NCBI GenBank assembly: GCA_009700155.1
Contig: WLMP01000012.1
Span: 1-15,389 of the forward strand
Reading direction: 5' to 3'
DNA from: Actinomycetota bacterium
GTDB taxonomy: Bacteria; Actinomycetota; Actinomycetes; Nanopelagicales; Nanopelagicaceae
DNA length: 15,389 nucleotides
A program made the position numbers and the translations under genes. Each line of letters starts with the position of its first letter. Within the stretch, counting starts at the first letter, position 1. The notes beneath the pieces are model-generated. The model saw nothing but the letters and a program-made list of their open reading frames with translations, was not told the DNA's origin and searched no databases. This document shows, piece by piece, positions 1 to 6,658 of this stretch.

Positions 1-28
1 AAAAGCGGCAGAATTGGCGGCAAAATAA
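1..28 (+). CDS. sucC: Succinyl-CoA ligase beta subunit, C-terminal tip (partial)
   Basis: Only the last eight codons lie in the window. Reading from base 2 gives KAAELAAK and then a TAA stop at 26-28. An alanine/lysine-rich AAELAAK-like end is typical of actinobacterial SucC, and a complete sucD starts immediately after. The TAA shares its last base with the ATG of sucD (TAATG), so the two subunits should be translationally coupled. SucC is the nucleotide-binding, ATP-grasp subunit of succinyl-CoA synthetase. The call rests on this tail and on position, because no SucC domain is visible. Confidence 0.75.
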
Positions 29-909
29 TGGCTATTTTTGTAAATGAAAACACCAAAGTAATTGTGCAAGGAATGACTGGTTCAGAGGGAACAAAGCACA
101 CCAAAAGAATGCTTAAAGCTGGAACAAAGATTGTTGGGGGAGTAACTCCCGGTAAAGGTGGGCAAACTTCTGATATGGATGGGGTTTTAATCCCAGTTTT
201 TAATTCAGTTAAAGAGGCAATAGAAGCAACTAGTGCGAATGCATCGGTAGTTTTTGTTCCACCAAAGTTTGCTAAAGCTGCGGTGATGGATGCAATTGAT
301 GCCCAAATGCCGCTTGTAGTTGTTATTACTGAAGGAATACCTGTGCATGATGTAGCTGCGTTTTATGCGCAGGCTGTAAGTAGCGGAAAGACTCAAATAC
401 TTGGACCAAACTGCCCTGGAATTATCAGTCCAGGTAAAACAAATCTCGGAATTATTCCATCAGACATTACAGGTCCAGGAAAGATTGGGCTTGTATCTAA
501 ATCTGGAACACTTACTTACCAAATGATGTATGAACTAAGAGATTTTGGTTTTACAACAGCTGTAGGAATAGGTGGTGATCCAATAATTGGTACTACTCAT
601 ATTGACTGTCTTCGTGCATTCCAAGACGATCCTGAAACTAAGGCAATAGTTATGATTGGTGAAATTGGCGGAGATGCAGAGGAAAGAGCAGCTCAATTCA
701 TTAAAGAGTATGTAACTAAGCCGGTTGTTGGTTATGTTGCTGGATTTACAGCACCTGAAGGTAAAACCATGGGCCATGCTGGCGCCATAGTCTCAGGATC
801 ATCAGGTACTGCAGCGGCTAAGAAAGAAGCACTAGAGGCTGTCGGTGTTGCGGTTGGTAAAACACCAAGTGAAACCGCTAACTTGATGCGCAAGATATTG
901 AATGGATAA
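28..909 (+). CDS. sucD: Succinyl-CoA ligase (ADP-forming) alpha subunit
   Basis: This is the alpha subunit of succinyl-CoA synthetase, which with SucC converts succinyl-CoA, phosphate and ADP (or GDP) to succinate, CoA and ATP in the cytoplasmic TCA cycle. The 293 residues match the usual length of about 290-300. An N-terminal CoA-binding Rossmann domain opens with [13 protein letters not shown] (13-25). The GPNCPGI motif sits at 126-132. The C-terminal ligase half carries GHAGAIVSG with His250 as the expected phosphohistidine. The ATG is fixed by the 1-nt overlap with the sucC stop and by the [11 protein letters not shown] start, which is normal for the family. All key residues are present. 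Confidence 0.97.
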   Translation: MAIFVNENTKVIVQGMTGSEGTKHTKRMLKAGTKIVGGVTPGKGGQTSDMDGVLIPVFNSVKEAIEATSANASVVFVPPKFAKAAVMDAIDAQMPLVVVITEGIPVHDVAAFYAQAVSSGKTQILGPNCPGIISPGKTNLGIIPSDITGPGKIGLVSKSGTLTYQMMYELRDFGFTTAVGIGGDPIIGTTHIDCLRAFQDDPETKAIVMIGEIGGDAEERAAQFIKEYVTKPVVGYVAGFTAPEGKTMGHAGAIVSGSSGTAAAKKEALEAVGVAVGKTPSETANLMRKILNG

Positions 910-927
910 ATCGCAGATAGGAAAATA

Positions 928-2007
928 ATGGTTGCACGTCGACTTTATGTAACGTTGCAACAAGTGATTAGGTCAATCTTAATTATTCTATTTCCACTAG
1001 CTTTTATTACTCTATTTGCCTGGGCAACAGCTGGAAGCACATATGGCACAACATCTGACCCAATGAGAGCTGCAGTATGGCTTTGGCTAGGTGCGCACCT
1101 AACTCCATTTAACATCGAAAGTAACCAGGTAAATGGCTATCTATCATTTTTACCAATTGGAGCAGCAATTCTCCCCCTGCTTGCAATTAGAAATGGATTT
1201 AGCCGTGTGGCACAATCTCTTGAGAATAGAAAAATCAGTAGATCATATTTTATTTTGATTTACCTTTTGGTTTACATCCTATTGGCACTATTAGCAAGTA
1301 ATTCTCAAGTCCAGATAGATTGGATTAGAGGATTAATCACACTAACAATTTTGCTATTCATAGCAACCTCATTTAACAAAGTGGAGAGCTTAATAAAGTT
1401 ACCATTTAGTGCATTTCTCTTACTATTAGGAGTTAGTGGGTTGGTTTTTACATTATCTCTAGCGTTGAATTTTTCAACTGCAAAAAATCTTTCAATTATT
1501 ATTCAACCTGGAATACTTGGCGGAATCCTGCTAGTCGTACTACAGATTCTGTACTTACCAAATCTATTCTTTAGTACATTTAGCTATCTAATTGGATCTG
1601 GATTCTCACTAGGTAAAGACACTAATATCTCTCCATTAATTTTTGACTTACAAGAGATTCCTGCAATTCCAGCTTTAGCTGCCCTACCAAGTCAAAAGCT
1701 TCCATGGCTAACCATTTTTACAGTTTTGATCTCTCTTTATGCATTAATAAATCTTAGTTATATAAATAAAGTTAAATTAGATTCAAAAAGTATTAGACAG
1801 TTAAAGATTAGATTTATTTTTATTTCACTGGCATTTTTGGCATTAATCTCTGCTGTTAGTTCAGGATCTTTGCTATCGGCAAATATGTCACCAGTCGGAG
1901 TTAATCCATTATTCATTTCAGCGGTAGTTTTAGCTCATCTTTTTTCAACAATGCTTGTTATGTATCTATATCCACTTATATTTAAGAAAAATGTAAAGCA
2001 AGGGTAG
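928..2007 (+). CDS. DUF6350 family multi-pass membrane protein
   Basis: This 359-residue integral membrane protein has no firmly known function. About nine hydrophobic stretches are visible, roughly at residues 13-35, 70-88, 106-124, 134-148, 160-181, 190-222, 257-280, 293-312 and 326-350. It resembles the actinobacterial DUF6350 family. Family-like features are the early ATAGSTYGTTSDP stretch (34-46) followed by WLWLGAHLTP (51-60), and a conserved-looking segment at 223-254 with GSGFSLG, a SP pair and PALAALP. It starts 18 nt after sucD, with a weak AGGAAAA Shine-Dalgarno. In many actinobacteria a DUF6350 gene follows sucD, so position supports the call. Topology is judged by eye. An envelope or division role has been suggested for relatives, but nothing here proves it. 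Confidence 0.82.
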   Translation: MVARRLYVTLQQVIRSILIILFPLAFITLFAWATAGSTYGTTSDPMRAAVWLWLGAHLTPFNIESNQVNGYLSFLPIGAAILPLLAIRNGFSRVAQSLENRKISRSYFILIYLLVYILLALLASNSQVQIDWIRGLITLTILLFIATSFNKVESLIKLPFSAFLLLLGVSGLVFTLSLALNFSTAKNLSIIIQPGILGGILLVVLQILYLPNLFFSTFSYLIGSGFSLGKDTNISPLIFDLQEIPAIPALAALPSQKLPWLTIFTVLISLYALINLSYINKVKLDSKSIRQLKIRFIFISLAFLALISAVSSGSLLSANMSPVGVNPLFISAVVLAHLFSTMLVMYLYPLIFKKNVKQG

Positions 2008-2016
2008 GCTTAATAT

Positions 2017-2850
2017 ATGAGCGCGATGATAATTGATGGTCGAAAATCTGCTCTGATTCTAAAAAATCAGATTGCTACTGAAATTAAGCAATCAAATAAG
2101 GTGTTAGGCCTTGGCACAATTCTGGTTGGCGATGATCCTGGTTCTGTTGCTTATGTTGAAGGAAAGCATAGAGATTGTGCTGAAGTTGGCATTAACTCAA
2201 TTAAAGTTAATTTGCCTTCATCAGCTTCAGAAAATGAGATCATAAATGCCATAAATGATTTGAATAAGAATCCAAAGTGCACAGGTTTTATAGTTCAATT
2301 ACCACTTCCAAAGTCAGTTGATGTTCAAAAAGTGTTAGCTCAAATTGATCCAAAAAAAGATGCAGACGGGTTGCATCCAATTAATCTAGGAAATTTAGTA
2401 TTAGCTAAAAATTCAATAATCCCTTGTACGCCAAAAGCAATACTCTCTTTATTAAGAGAGTACAAAGTCAATTTACTGGGGGCAAGGGTTTTAATAATTG
2501 GGCGGGGAACAACTGTGGGTAGACCATTATCAATTTTGCTTTCTCAAAAATCAGTTAATGCAACAGTTACATTAGCCCACACTGCTACTAAGAATTTATC
2601 AGATTTGATTTTAGATTCTGACATAATTATTGCAGCTATCGGAAATGCTCACTTTCTTAAACCAGAGATGGTTAAGCCTGGAACAGTTGTTATTGATGTT
2701 GGAATTACAAGAACTATAAATGGTTTAGTTGGCGATGTTGATCCAAAAGTTGCAGATAAGGCTTCAGTATTTTCGCCTATGCCAGGCGGAGTAGGACCTA
2801 TGACTCGTGCAATGCTTTTGAGTAATTTAGTTGAATTGTCTAACCAATGA
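2017..2850 (+). CDS. folD: Bifunctional methylenetetrahydrofolate dehydrogenase / methenyltetrahydrofolate cyclohydrolase
   Basis: FolD interconverts 5,10-methylene-, 5,10-methenyl- and 10-formyl-tetrahydrofolate in the cytoplasm with NADP, feeding purine and formyl-Met synthesis. The 277 residues are a normal length. The catalytic domain shows Tyr46 and Lys50 in the YVEGK motif, QLPLP at 94-98 and DADGLHP at 115-121. PCTPKA (136-141) leads into the NAD(P) domain with GRGTTVGRP at 162-170 and the C-terminal PMPGGVGPMTRAMLL at 254-268. The start is MSAMIIDGR; a second in-frame ATG three codons later is possible. It begins 9 nt after the DUF6350 stop and overlaps the next gene by 4 nt. TAGGCT (2005-2010) lies 6 nt upstream of the ATG and could serve as a weak leaderless -10, but this is speculative. 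Confidence 0.96.
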   Translation: MSAMIIDGRKSALILKNQIATEIKQSNKVLGLGTILVGDDPGSVAYVEGKHRDCAEVGINSIKVNLPSSASENEIINAINDLNKNPKCTGFIVQLPLPKSVDVQKVLAQIDPKKDADGLHPINLGNLVLAKNSIIPCTPKAILSLLREYKVNLLGARVLIIGRGTTVGRPLSILLSQKSVNATVTLAHTATKNLSDLILDSDIIIAAIGNAHFLKPEMVKPGTVVIDVGITRTINGLVGDVDPKVADKASVFSPMPGGVGPMTRAMLLSNLVELSNQ

Positions 2851-3092
2851 GGGAGAGTTTCACACTAGATCAAATTAGAAGACTCTCTTTAATAGTTGTA
2901 TCTATTGGATTAGTTATTGGGGTTACTGGCGCAGTTAGAACTGGCTCAATTATTTTGTCATTAGGGGCTAGTGTCTTTGTGTTGGCTAGGTATACGCAGC
3001 AAAAAGTTAAGCGAAATATCGAACTTTTACTTCCAATTATGATCTGCATCATGCTCTTTGTCTTAGCACTTTCATTACCTAACGCCAGATAA
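2847..3092 (+). CDS. DUF3017 family small membrane protein
   Basis: This is an 81-residue protein with three hydrophobic segments, about residues 13-31, 33-47 and 58-77, separated by short basic stretches such as QQKVKRN. It overlaps the folD stop in an ATGA arrangement (4 nt), which argues for real, coupled translation. Size, three-segment layout and position between folD and mdh match the actinobacterial DUF3017 family. No catalytic motif is visible and the function is unknown. An 83-residue reading frame on the opposite strand covers nearly the same bases; the overlap with folD, hydrophobic pattern and synteny favour the forward frame. Confidence 0.8.
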   Translation: MRESFTLDQIRRLSLIVVSIGLVIGVTGAVRTGSIILSLGASVFVLARYTQQKVKRNIELLLPIMICIMLFVLALSLPNAR

Positions 3093-3101
3093 ATACTCGA
3101 T

Positions 3102-3130
3102 TTAGCAGTAATGGCTTTCATCAGTAATAT
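3102..3130 (+). promoter_or_regulatory. Candidate promoter for mdh-icd
   Basis: TTAGCA (3102-3107) and TAATAT (3125-3130) are separated by 17 nt. The -35 matches TTGACA at 4 of 6 positions and the -10 fits TANNNT. It lies in the 62-nt gap after the DUF3017 gene, the largest gap in this block, and is followed by a Shine-Dalgarno GAGAGGA at 3144-3150. The start would be near 3137. No terminator separates it from the upstream genes, so readthrough is also likely. Confidence 0.4.
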
Positions 3131-3154
3131 TGGGTTATAGCCCGAGAGGATTAA

Positions 3155-4111
3155 ATGAGTAGATCTGGAAAAGTAACTGTTGTTGGAGCTGGATTCTATG
3201 GTTCAACTACCGCACTTAGACTTGCAGAATATGATGTATTTGAAACAGTAGTCTTAACTGACATTGTTGAAGGAAAATCTGAGGGTTTAGCATTAGATAT
3301 AAATCAATCAAGATCCATAGAAAATTTTGAAACTAAGTTAATTGGTGCAACAACTACCAGTGACGGCGGTGGATATGAAAAAACTGCTAACTCTGATGTA
3401 GTGGTTATTACAGCAGGACTGCCACGTAAACCTGGCATGAGTCGTATGGATTTGATTGGAGTTAATGCTGGAATTGTTCGAGGAGTTGCTGAGAATATTG
3501 CTAAGCATTCTCCAAACGCAGTAATTATTGTGGTTTCTAATCCTCTAGATGAAATGACCGCGCTAGCTCAACTTGCCACTAAATTTCCGTATAACCGGGT
3601 AATGGGCCAAGCTGGAATGTTAGACACTGCGAGATTCACAAACTTTGTTGCAGAAAAATGTAATGTAGAAATATCAGCAGTTAAGACTTTAACTCTAGGT
3701 TCTCATGGTGAGACTATGGTTCCTGTACCAAGTAAATGTACGGTTAATGGAAAAGCGCTATCAGAGGTTTTATCTCAGCAAGAAATTTCAGAGTTAGTAG
3801 ATAAAACTCGAAACGGTGGAGCAGAGATTGTTGCTTTACTTAAGACTGGATCTGCTTACTACGCACCATCTGCCGCCGCCGCTAGAATGGCAAAGGCAGT
3901 AATTACAAACTCTAATGAGGTAATGCCAGTTTGCGCATGGGTTAATGGTGAATATGGAATTACCGGAGTTTATCTTGGGGTTGAAGCCCAAATTGGAAAA
4001 AATGGTATTACTAAAGTAATTGAAACCAACTTAACAAGTGATGAGCTTTCATCACTAAAAGTTGCAGCTGAAGCAGTTCGTAGCAAGCAAGCAGATGTCA
4101 AAGATCTATAA
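3155..4111 (+). CDS. mdh: Malate dehydrogenase, LDH-like (type 3)
   Basis: This enzyme oxidises malate to oxaloacetate with NAD in the TCA cycle. The 318 residues begin with a Rossmann motif GAGFYG (11-16) and an acidic Asp36 at the end of the second strand, which points to NAD. The substrate loop [10 protein letters not shown] places Arg91 where lactate dehydrogenases have Gln, and Arg97 follows, so the substrate should be malate, not lactate. Asp157 and Arg160 (GMLDTAR) and catalytic His184 (GSHGETMVP) complete the active site. The ATG has a GAGAGGA Shine-Dalgarno 4 nt upstream. It is 14 nt from icd. This is the LDH-like class, whereas the mdh I recall at this locus in Streptomyces and mycobacteria belongs to the longer type-2 class. 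Confidence 0.95.
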   Translation: MSRSGKVTVVGAGFYGSTTALRLAEYDVFETVVLTDIVEGKSEGLALDINQSRSIENFETKLIGATTTSDGGGYEKTANSDVVVITAGLPRKPGMSRMDLIGVNAGIVRGVAENIAKHSPNAVIIVVSNPLDEMTALAQLATKFPYNRVMGQAGMLDTARFTNFVAEKCNVEISAVKTLTLGSHGETMVPVPSKCTVNGKALSEVLSQQEISELVDKTRNGGAEIVALLKTGSAYYAPSAAAARMAKAVITNSNEVMPVCAWVNGEYGITGVYLGVEAQIGKNGITKVIETNLTSDELSSLKVAAEAVRSKQADVKDL

Positions 4112-4125
4112 GGGCGGAGCATAAA

Positions 4126-5340
4126 GTGAACAAGATTAAAGTCGAAGGTACAGTTGTTGAGCTAGATGGCGATGAAATGACCAGAATTATCTGGCAATTC
4201 ATCAAGGACTCTTTGATTCTGCCGTATCTTGATGTCAATCTTGAGTACTACGACTTAGGAATTGAACACAGAGATAAGACTGATGATCAAGTAACTATTG
4301 ATTCTGCTCATGCAATTCAAAAGCATGGAGTTGGCGTAAAGTGCGCAACTATTACACCAGACGAAGCTCGTGTTGAAGAATTTAAATTGAAAAAAATGTG
4401 GAAGTCACCAAATGGAACAATCCGCAACATCTTAGGTGGAGTTATATTTCGTGAGCCAATTATCATTAAAAATGTACCACGCTTAATTCCACATTGGACT
4501 AAACCAATTGTGATTGGTCGTCATGCATTTGGTGATCAGTATCGTGCAACAGATTTTAAGGTTCCAGGTCCTGGAAAGTTAACAGTTACATTTACTCCTA
4601 CAGATGGCTCTAAGCCAATGGAATTTAATGTATTTGATTTTCCTTCCTCAGGTGTTGCTATGGCAATGTATAACTTAGATGATTCAATCAGAGATTTTGC
4701 TAGAGCTTCATTTAATTATGGATTAATCAGAAAGTATCCAGTATTTCTATCCACCAAAAATACAATTCTTAAAGCTTATGATGGGCGATTTAAGGATATA
4801 TTCGCAGAGGTTTTTGAAAAAGAGTTTAAATCTGAGTTTGATAAAAACAACTTAGAGTATGACCACAGATTAATTGACGATATGGTTGCAACCTCTCTGC
4901 GTTGGGAGGGTGGATATATCTGGGCATGTAAAAATTATGATGGAGATGTTCAATCTGACACTGTCGCGCAAGGTTATGGCTCACTTGGGTTAATGACATC
5001 AGTCTTAATGACGCCAGATGGTAAGACAGTAGAGGCAGAGGCTGCTCATGGAACTGTTACTCGCCACTACCGTGATCATCAAGCTGGTAAAGCAACTTCA
5101 ACAAACCCGATTGCTTCAATATTTGCATGGACTCAAGGATTAGCCCACCGTGCAAAACTTGATAACACTCCTAAGGTTGCAGAATTTGCAAAAACTTTAG
5201 AAAAAGTCTGTATTCAAACCGTTGAGAGTGGCAAAATGACTAAAGATTTAGCGCTTTTAATAAGTAAAGATGCGCCTTGGCAAAATACGCAAGAGTTTTT
5301 AGCAGCAATTGATGAAAACCTTAAAAAAGCAATGGCTTAA
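4126..5340 (+). CDS. icd: NADP-dependent isocitrate dehydrogenase (homodimeric, eukaryote-like type)
   Basis: It decarboxylates isocitrate to 2-oxoglutarate and supplies NADPH. The 404 residues match the homodimeric NADP-IDH class shared by mitochondria, cytosol and some bacteria, not the E. coli-type or the roughly 740-residue monomeric enzyme. Visible signatures are [11 protein letters not shown] (11-21), [13 protein letters not shown] (93-105), [18 protein letters not shown] (209-226), [20 protein letters not shown] (270-289) and [13 protein letters not shown] (304-316). In the last, the Arg-His pair normally contacts the 2'-phosphate of NADP. The start is GTG at 4126, chosen because [18 protein letters not shown] aligns with the family start and GGGCGGAG lies about 7 nt upstream. 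It ends just before a strong terminator. Confidence 0.96.
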   Translation: MNKIKVEGTVVELDGDEMTRIIWQFIKDSLILPYLDVNLEYYDLGIEHRDKTDDQVTIDSAHAIQKHGVGVKCATITPDEARVEEFKLKKMWKSPNGTIRNILGGVIFREPIIIKNVPRLIPHWTKPIVIGRHAFGDQYRATDFKVPGPGKLTVTFTPTDGSKPMEFNVFDFPSSGVAMAMYNLDDSIRDFARASFNYGLIRKYPVFLSTKNTILKAYDGRFKDIFAEVFEKEFKSEFDKNNLEYDHRLIDDMVATSLRWEGGYIWACKNYDGDVQSDTVAQGYGSLGLMTSVLMTPDGKTVEAEAAHGTVTRHYRDHQAGKATSTNPIASIFAWTQGLAHRAKLDNTPKVAEFAKTLEKVCIQTVESGKMTKDLALLISKDAPWQNTQEFLAAIDENLKKAMA

Positions 5341-5348
5341 GCTAACTA

Positions 5349-5380
5349 AAAAAACCCCACTGATTAAAGTGGGGTTTTTT
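5349..5380. terminator. Bidirectional intrinsic terminator between icd and the sugar ATPase gene
   Basis: A perfect 13-bp stem pairs 5349-5361 with 5368-5380 around a 6-nt loop (GATTAA). The stem core is CCCCACT/AGTGGGG flanked by A6 and T6, so either transcript ends in a GC-rich hairpin plus U-tract. It lies between convergent genes: 9 nt after the icd stop and 9 nt after the stop of the minus-strand ATPase gene. It should terminate both. Confidence 0.95.
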
Positions 5381-5388
5381 AATAACTA

Positions 5389-6468
5389 CTAATTAATTCG
5401 TTTACCAGTTGTTGGATCAAACAAGTCAATTGCATCTAGATTGACTCCTACCGTCACAGTCTGACCAACCCTTGGCGGTGTCTTTGGATCCCAGCGAATT
5501 ACTATCTTGTTTGACTCCTCACTAGCATTTGAAAACTTTAATGATTTATCTATTGGTTTTCCGTAAACAAATAAGTCAGCGGCGAGCTCTTCAACTGCCT
5601 CAACTAAAACCTCAAAACCATTTGCTGCTGGCATAAATTCCTCTGGTCTAATTCCTATCGTAACTGTAGAAATAGATGTAGGGACTGGAATTTCAATAGT
5701 TCCTAGCATTGTCTTGCCGCTATTAACACTTGAAGTTAAAAAGTTCATAGTAGGTGTTCCTATAAAACCTGCAACAAAGATGTTTTCTGGCTTATTATAA
5801 ATATTTTTTGGAGTATCAACCTGCTGTAATTTGCCATCTTTAAGTACTGCTACACGATCACCCATTGTCATAGCTTCGCCTTGATCATGAGTTACATATA
5901 GTGTTGTAATACCTAATCTTCGCTGTAGTGCAGAGATTTGAGTACGAGTTGCAATTCTAAGCTTTGTATCAAGATTTGATAAAGGTTCATCCATTAAGAA
6001 GACTTGAGGTTGACGAACAATTGCACGCCCCATTGCAACTCGCTGGCGTTGTCCACCTGAAAGTGCTTTTGGCTTACGATCTAAATAATCTTCTAAATCT
6101 AATAGTTTTGCGGCCTCTAATACTCTATGGTCGCGTTCTTCCTTTGGAACACCGGCAATTTTCAATGCGAAACCCATATTTTCGGCAACTGACATATGTG
6201 GATAAAGTGCGTAAGATTGAAAAACCATTGCGACATCTCTATCTTTTGGTGCCACACTTGTTACATCTTTATCTCCAATATGAACTGTTCCTGAATCAAT
6301 CTCCTCAAGACCAGCCAACATGCGAAGTGCTGTAGATTTTCCAGAGCCAGAAGGTCCAACTAAAACTAAGAGCTCACCATCATTAACAGTAAGTTCTAAT
6401 CCATCAATAGCTGGTTTAGTCGTGCCTGGATAAATTCGAGAAACTTTTGAAAACACAACTGATGCCAT
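5389..6468 (-). CDS. ugpC: MsiK/UgpC-type ABC transporter ATP-binding protein (multiple-sugar ATPase)
   Basis: This is a cytoplasmic ATPase of the MalK/MsmX/UgpC group that powers sugar importers. The 359 residues show Walker A GPSGSGKST (38-46), Q-loop Gln84, signature LSGGQRQR (136-143), Walker B VFLMDEPLSNLD (156-167), H-loop His194 and a C-terminal regulatory/TOBE region from about 235 (FIGTPTMN, IGIRPEE). Its opening (YPGTTKPAIDGLEL) and the FALKIAGV and TRTQISALQRRLGIT stretches resemble Streptomyces MsiK, which serves several sugar transporters. No permease or binding-protein gene adjoins it, as expected for a shared ATPase. It has a strong Shine-Dalgarno, GGAGGAAGGA (6488-6479), and a long structured leader. 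ugpC is the usual automated name; msiK may suit the role better. Its substrates cannot be read from the sequence. Confidence 0.93.
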   Translation of the reverse strand: MASVVFSKVSRIYPGTTKPAIDGLELTVNDGELLVLVGPSGSGKSTALRMLAGLEEIDSGTVHIGDKDVTSVAPKDRDVAMVFQSYALYPHMSVAENMGFALKIAGVPKEERDHRVLEAAKLLDLEDYLDRKPKALSGGQRQRVAMGRAIVRQPQVFLMDEPLSNLDTKLRIATRTQISALQRRLGITTLYVTHDQGEAMTMGDRVAVLKDGKLQQVDTPKNIYNKPENIFVAGFIGTPTMNFLTSSVNSGKTMLGTIEIPVPTSISTVTIGIRPEEFMPAANGFEVLVEAVEELAADLFVYGKPIDKSLKFSNASEESNKIVIRWDPKTPPRVGQTVTVGVNLDAIDLFDPTTGKRIN

Positions 6469-6625
6469 GACTTATTTATCCTTCCTCCGGGTTGGTACGC
6501 ACCCGACGATCCGTTGAATGAAGGTCTCACGGTGGTGAGAGTTGTCAAAGGCTACGACATAGTGACTCCCTAGGGAAAGTTGCCCTAAAAAGCGCTCAAC
6601 TTAGCGCTCTACTGCTCGGCGCAGT
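6469..6625 (-). ncRNA. Candidate structured 5' leader RNA of the MsiK-like gene
   Basis: Read on the minus strand, this gap holds five successive hairpins. They are ACTGC/GCAGT (6625-6611), AGCGCT/AGCGCT (6608-6591), TAGGG/CCCTA (6587-6583 with 6575-6571), TCTCAC/GTGAGA (6540-6525) and CGGGT/ACCCG-type (6505-6501 with 6492-6488). The last abuts and slightly overlaps the Shine-Dalgarno at 6488-6479, so it could gate translation. Bases 6481-6600 contain 64 G or C of 120, against clearly lower GC in sampled neighbouring genes. From memory, Rfam holds an msiK RNA motif found in leaders of actinobacterial msiK genes, and this may be a member. I cannot align it here, so the structure is seen but family membership is inferred. 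Confidence 0.5.
6587..6608 (-). terminator. Terminator-like hairpin early in the leader of the MsiK-like gene
   Basis: On the minus strand AGCGCT, a 6-nt loop (AAGTTG) and AGCGCT form a 6-bp stem, extendable by a G-U and an A-U pair. It is followed directly by a run of T (five including the last stem base). This resembles a short intrinsic terminator about 120 nt upstream of the start codon. If transcription begins near 6623 it could act as an attenuator. It would also stop minus-strand transcripts entering from the CorC-type gene. Confidence 0.4.
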
Positions 6626-6631
6626 TATCAT
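6626..6631 (+). promoter_or_regulatory. Candidate leaderless -10 element for the CorC-type gene
   Basis: TATCAT matches TATAAT at 5 of 6 positions and lies exactly 6 nt before the ATG at 6638, the spacing expected if transcription starts at the A of the start codon. No Shine-Dalgarno is visible before this ATG, and no good -35 lies 17 nt upstream. Leaderless genes are common in actinobacteria, so this is a reasonable reading. Confidence 0.45.
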
Positions 6632-6658
6632 TAAGTAATGGCCGAAGGTGTAATTCAA
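6630..6658 (-). promoter_or_regulatory. Candidate promoter for the MsiK-like gene
   Basis: On the minus strand TTGAAT (6658-6653) and CTTAAT (6635-6630) are spaced by 17 nt; each matches consensus at 4 of 6 positions. Transcription would start near 6623 and give a leader of about 155 nt covering all five hairpins. It overlaps the first codons of the divergent CorC-type gene and its own -10 element, so the two promoters may interfere. A better-looking TTGACA at 6548-6543 has no matching -10. Confidence 0.35.

Noticed and set aside
162..170. FolD residues 162-170: GRG in place of the GRS seen in E. coli-type FolD
   Set aside because: Coordinates here are protein residues (DNA about 2500-2526). 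As I recall, GRGxTVGRP is common in actinobacterial FolD, so it is not a defect.
205..777. Minus-strand reading frames of 63 and 80 codons inside sucD
   Set aside because: Low-complexity, Ser/Cys/Tyr/Asn-rich translations in the shadow of a clear gene; no motif or start signal.
2870..3121. Minus-strand 83-codon frame opposite the DUF3017 gene
   Set aside because: The forward frame overlaps folD in an ATGA pair, has three membrane segments and matches synteny; the antisense frame has no support.
5964..6335. Plus-strand 123-codon frame opposite the MsiK-like gene
   Set aside because: It lies wholly within a conserved ATPase gene, and its Leu/His-rich translation is what antisense reading of that gene gives.
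6542..6548. TTGACA on the minus strand as the -35 of the MsiK-like gene
   Set aside because: No -10-like hexamer lies 16-18 nt downstream, where the sequence is ACCTTC and GC-rich.
6469..6637. tRNA or known metabolite riboswitch (TPP, M-box, ydaO) in the GC-rich gap
   Set aside because: No cloverleaf or T-loop sequence, and none of the conserved core sequences I know for those riboswitches; only the msiK leader idea fits the neighbour.
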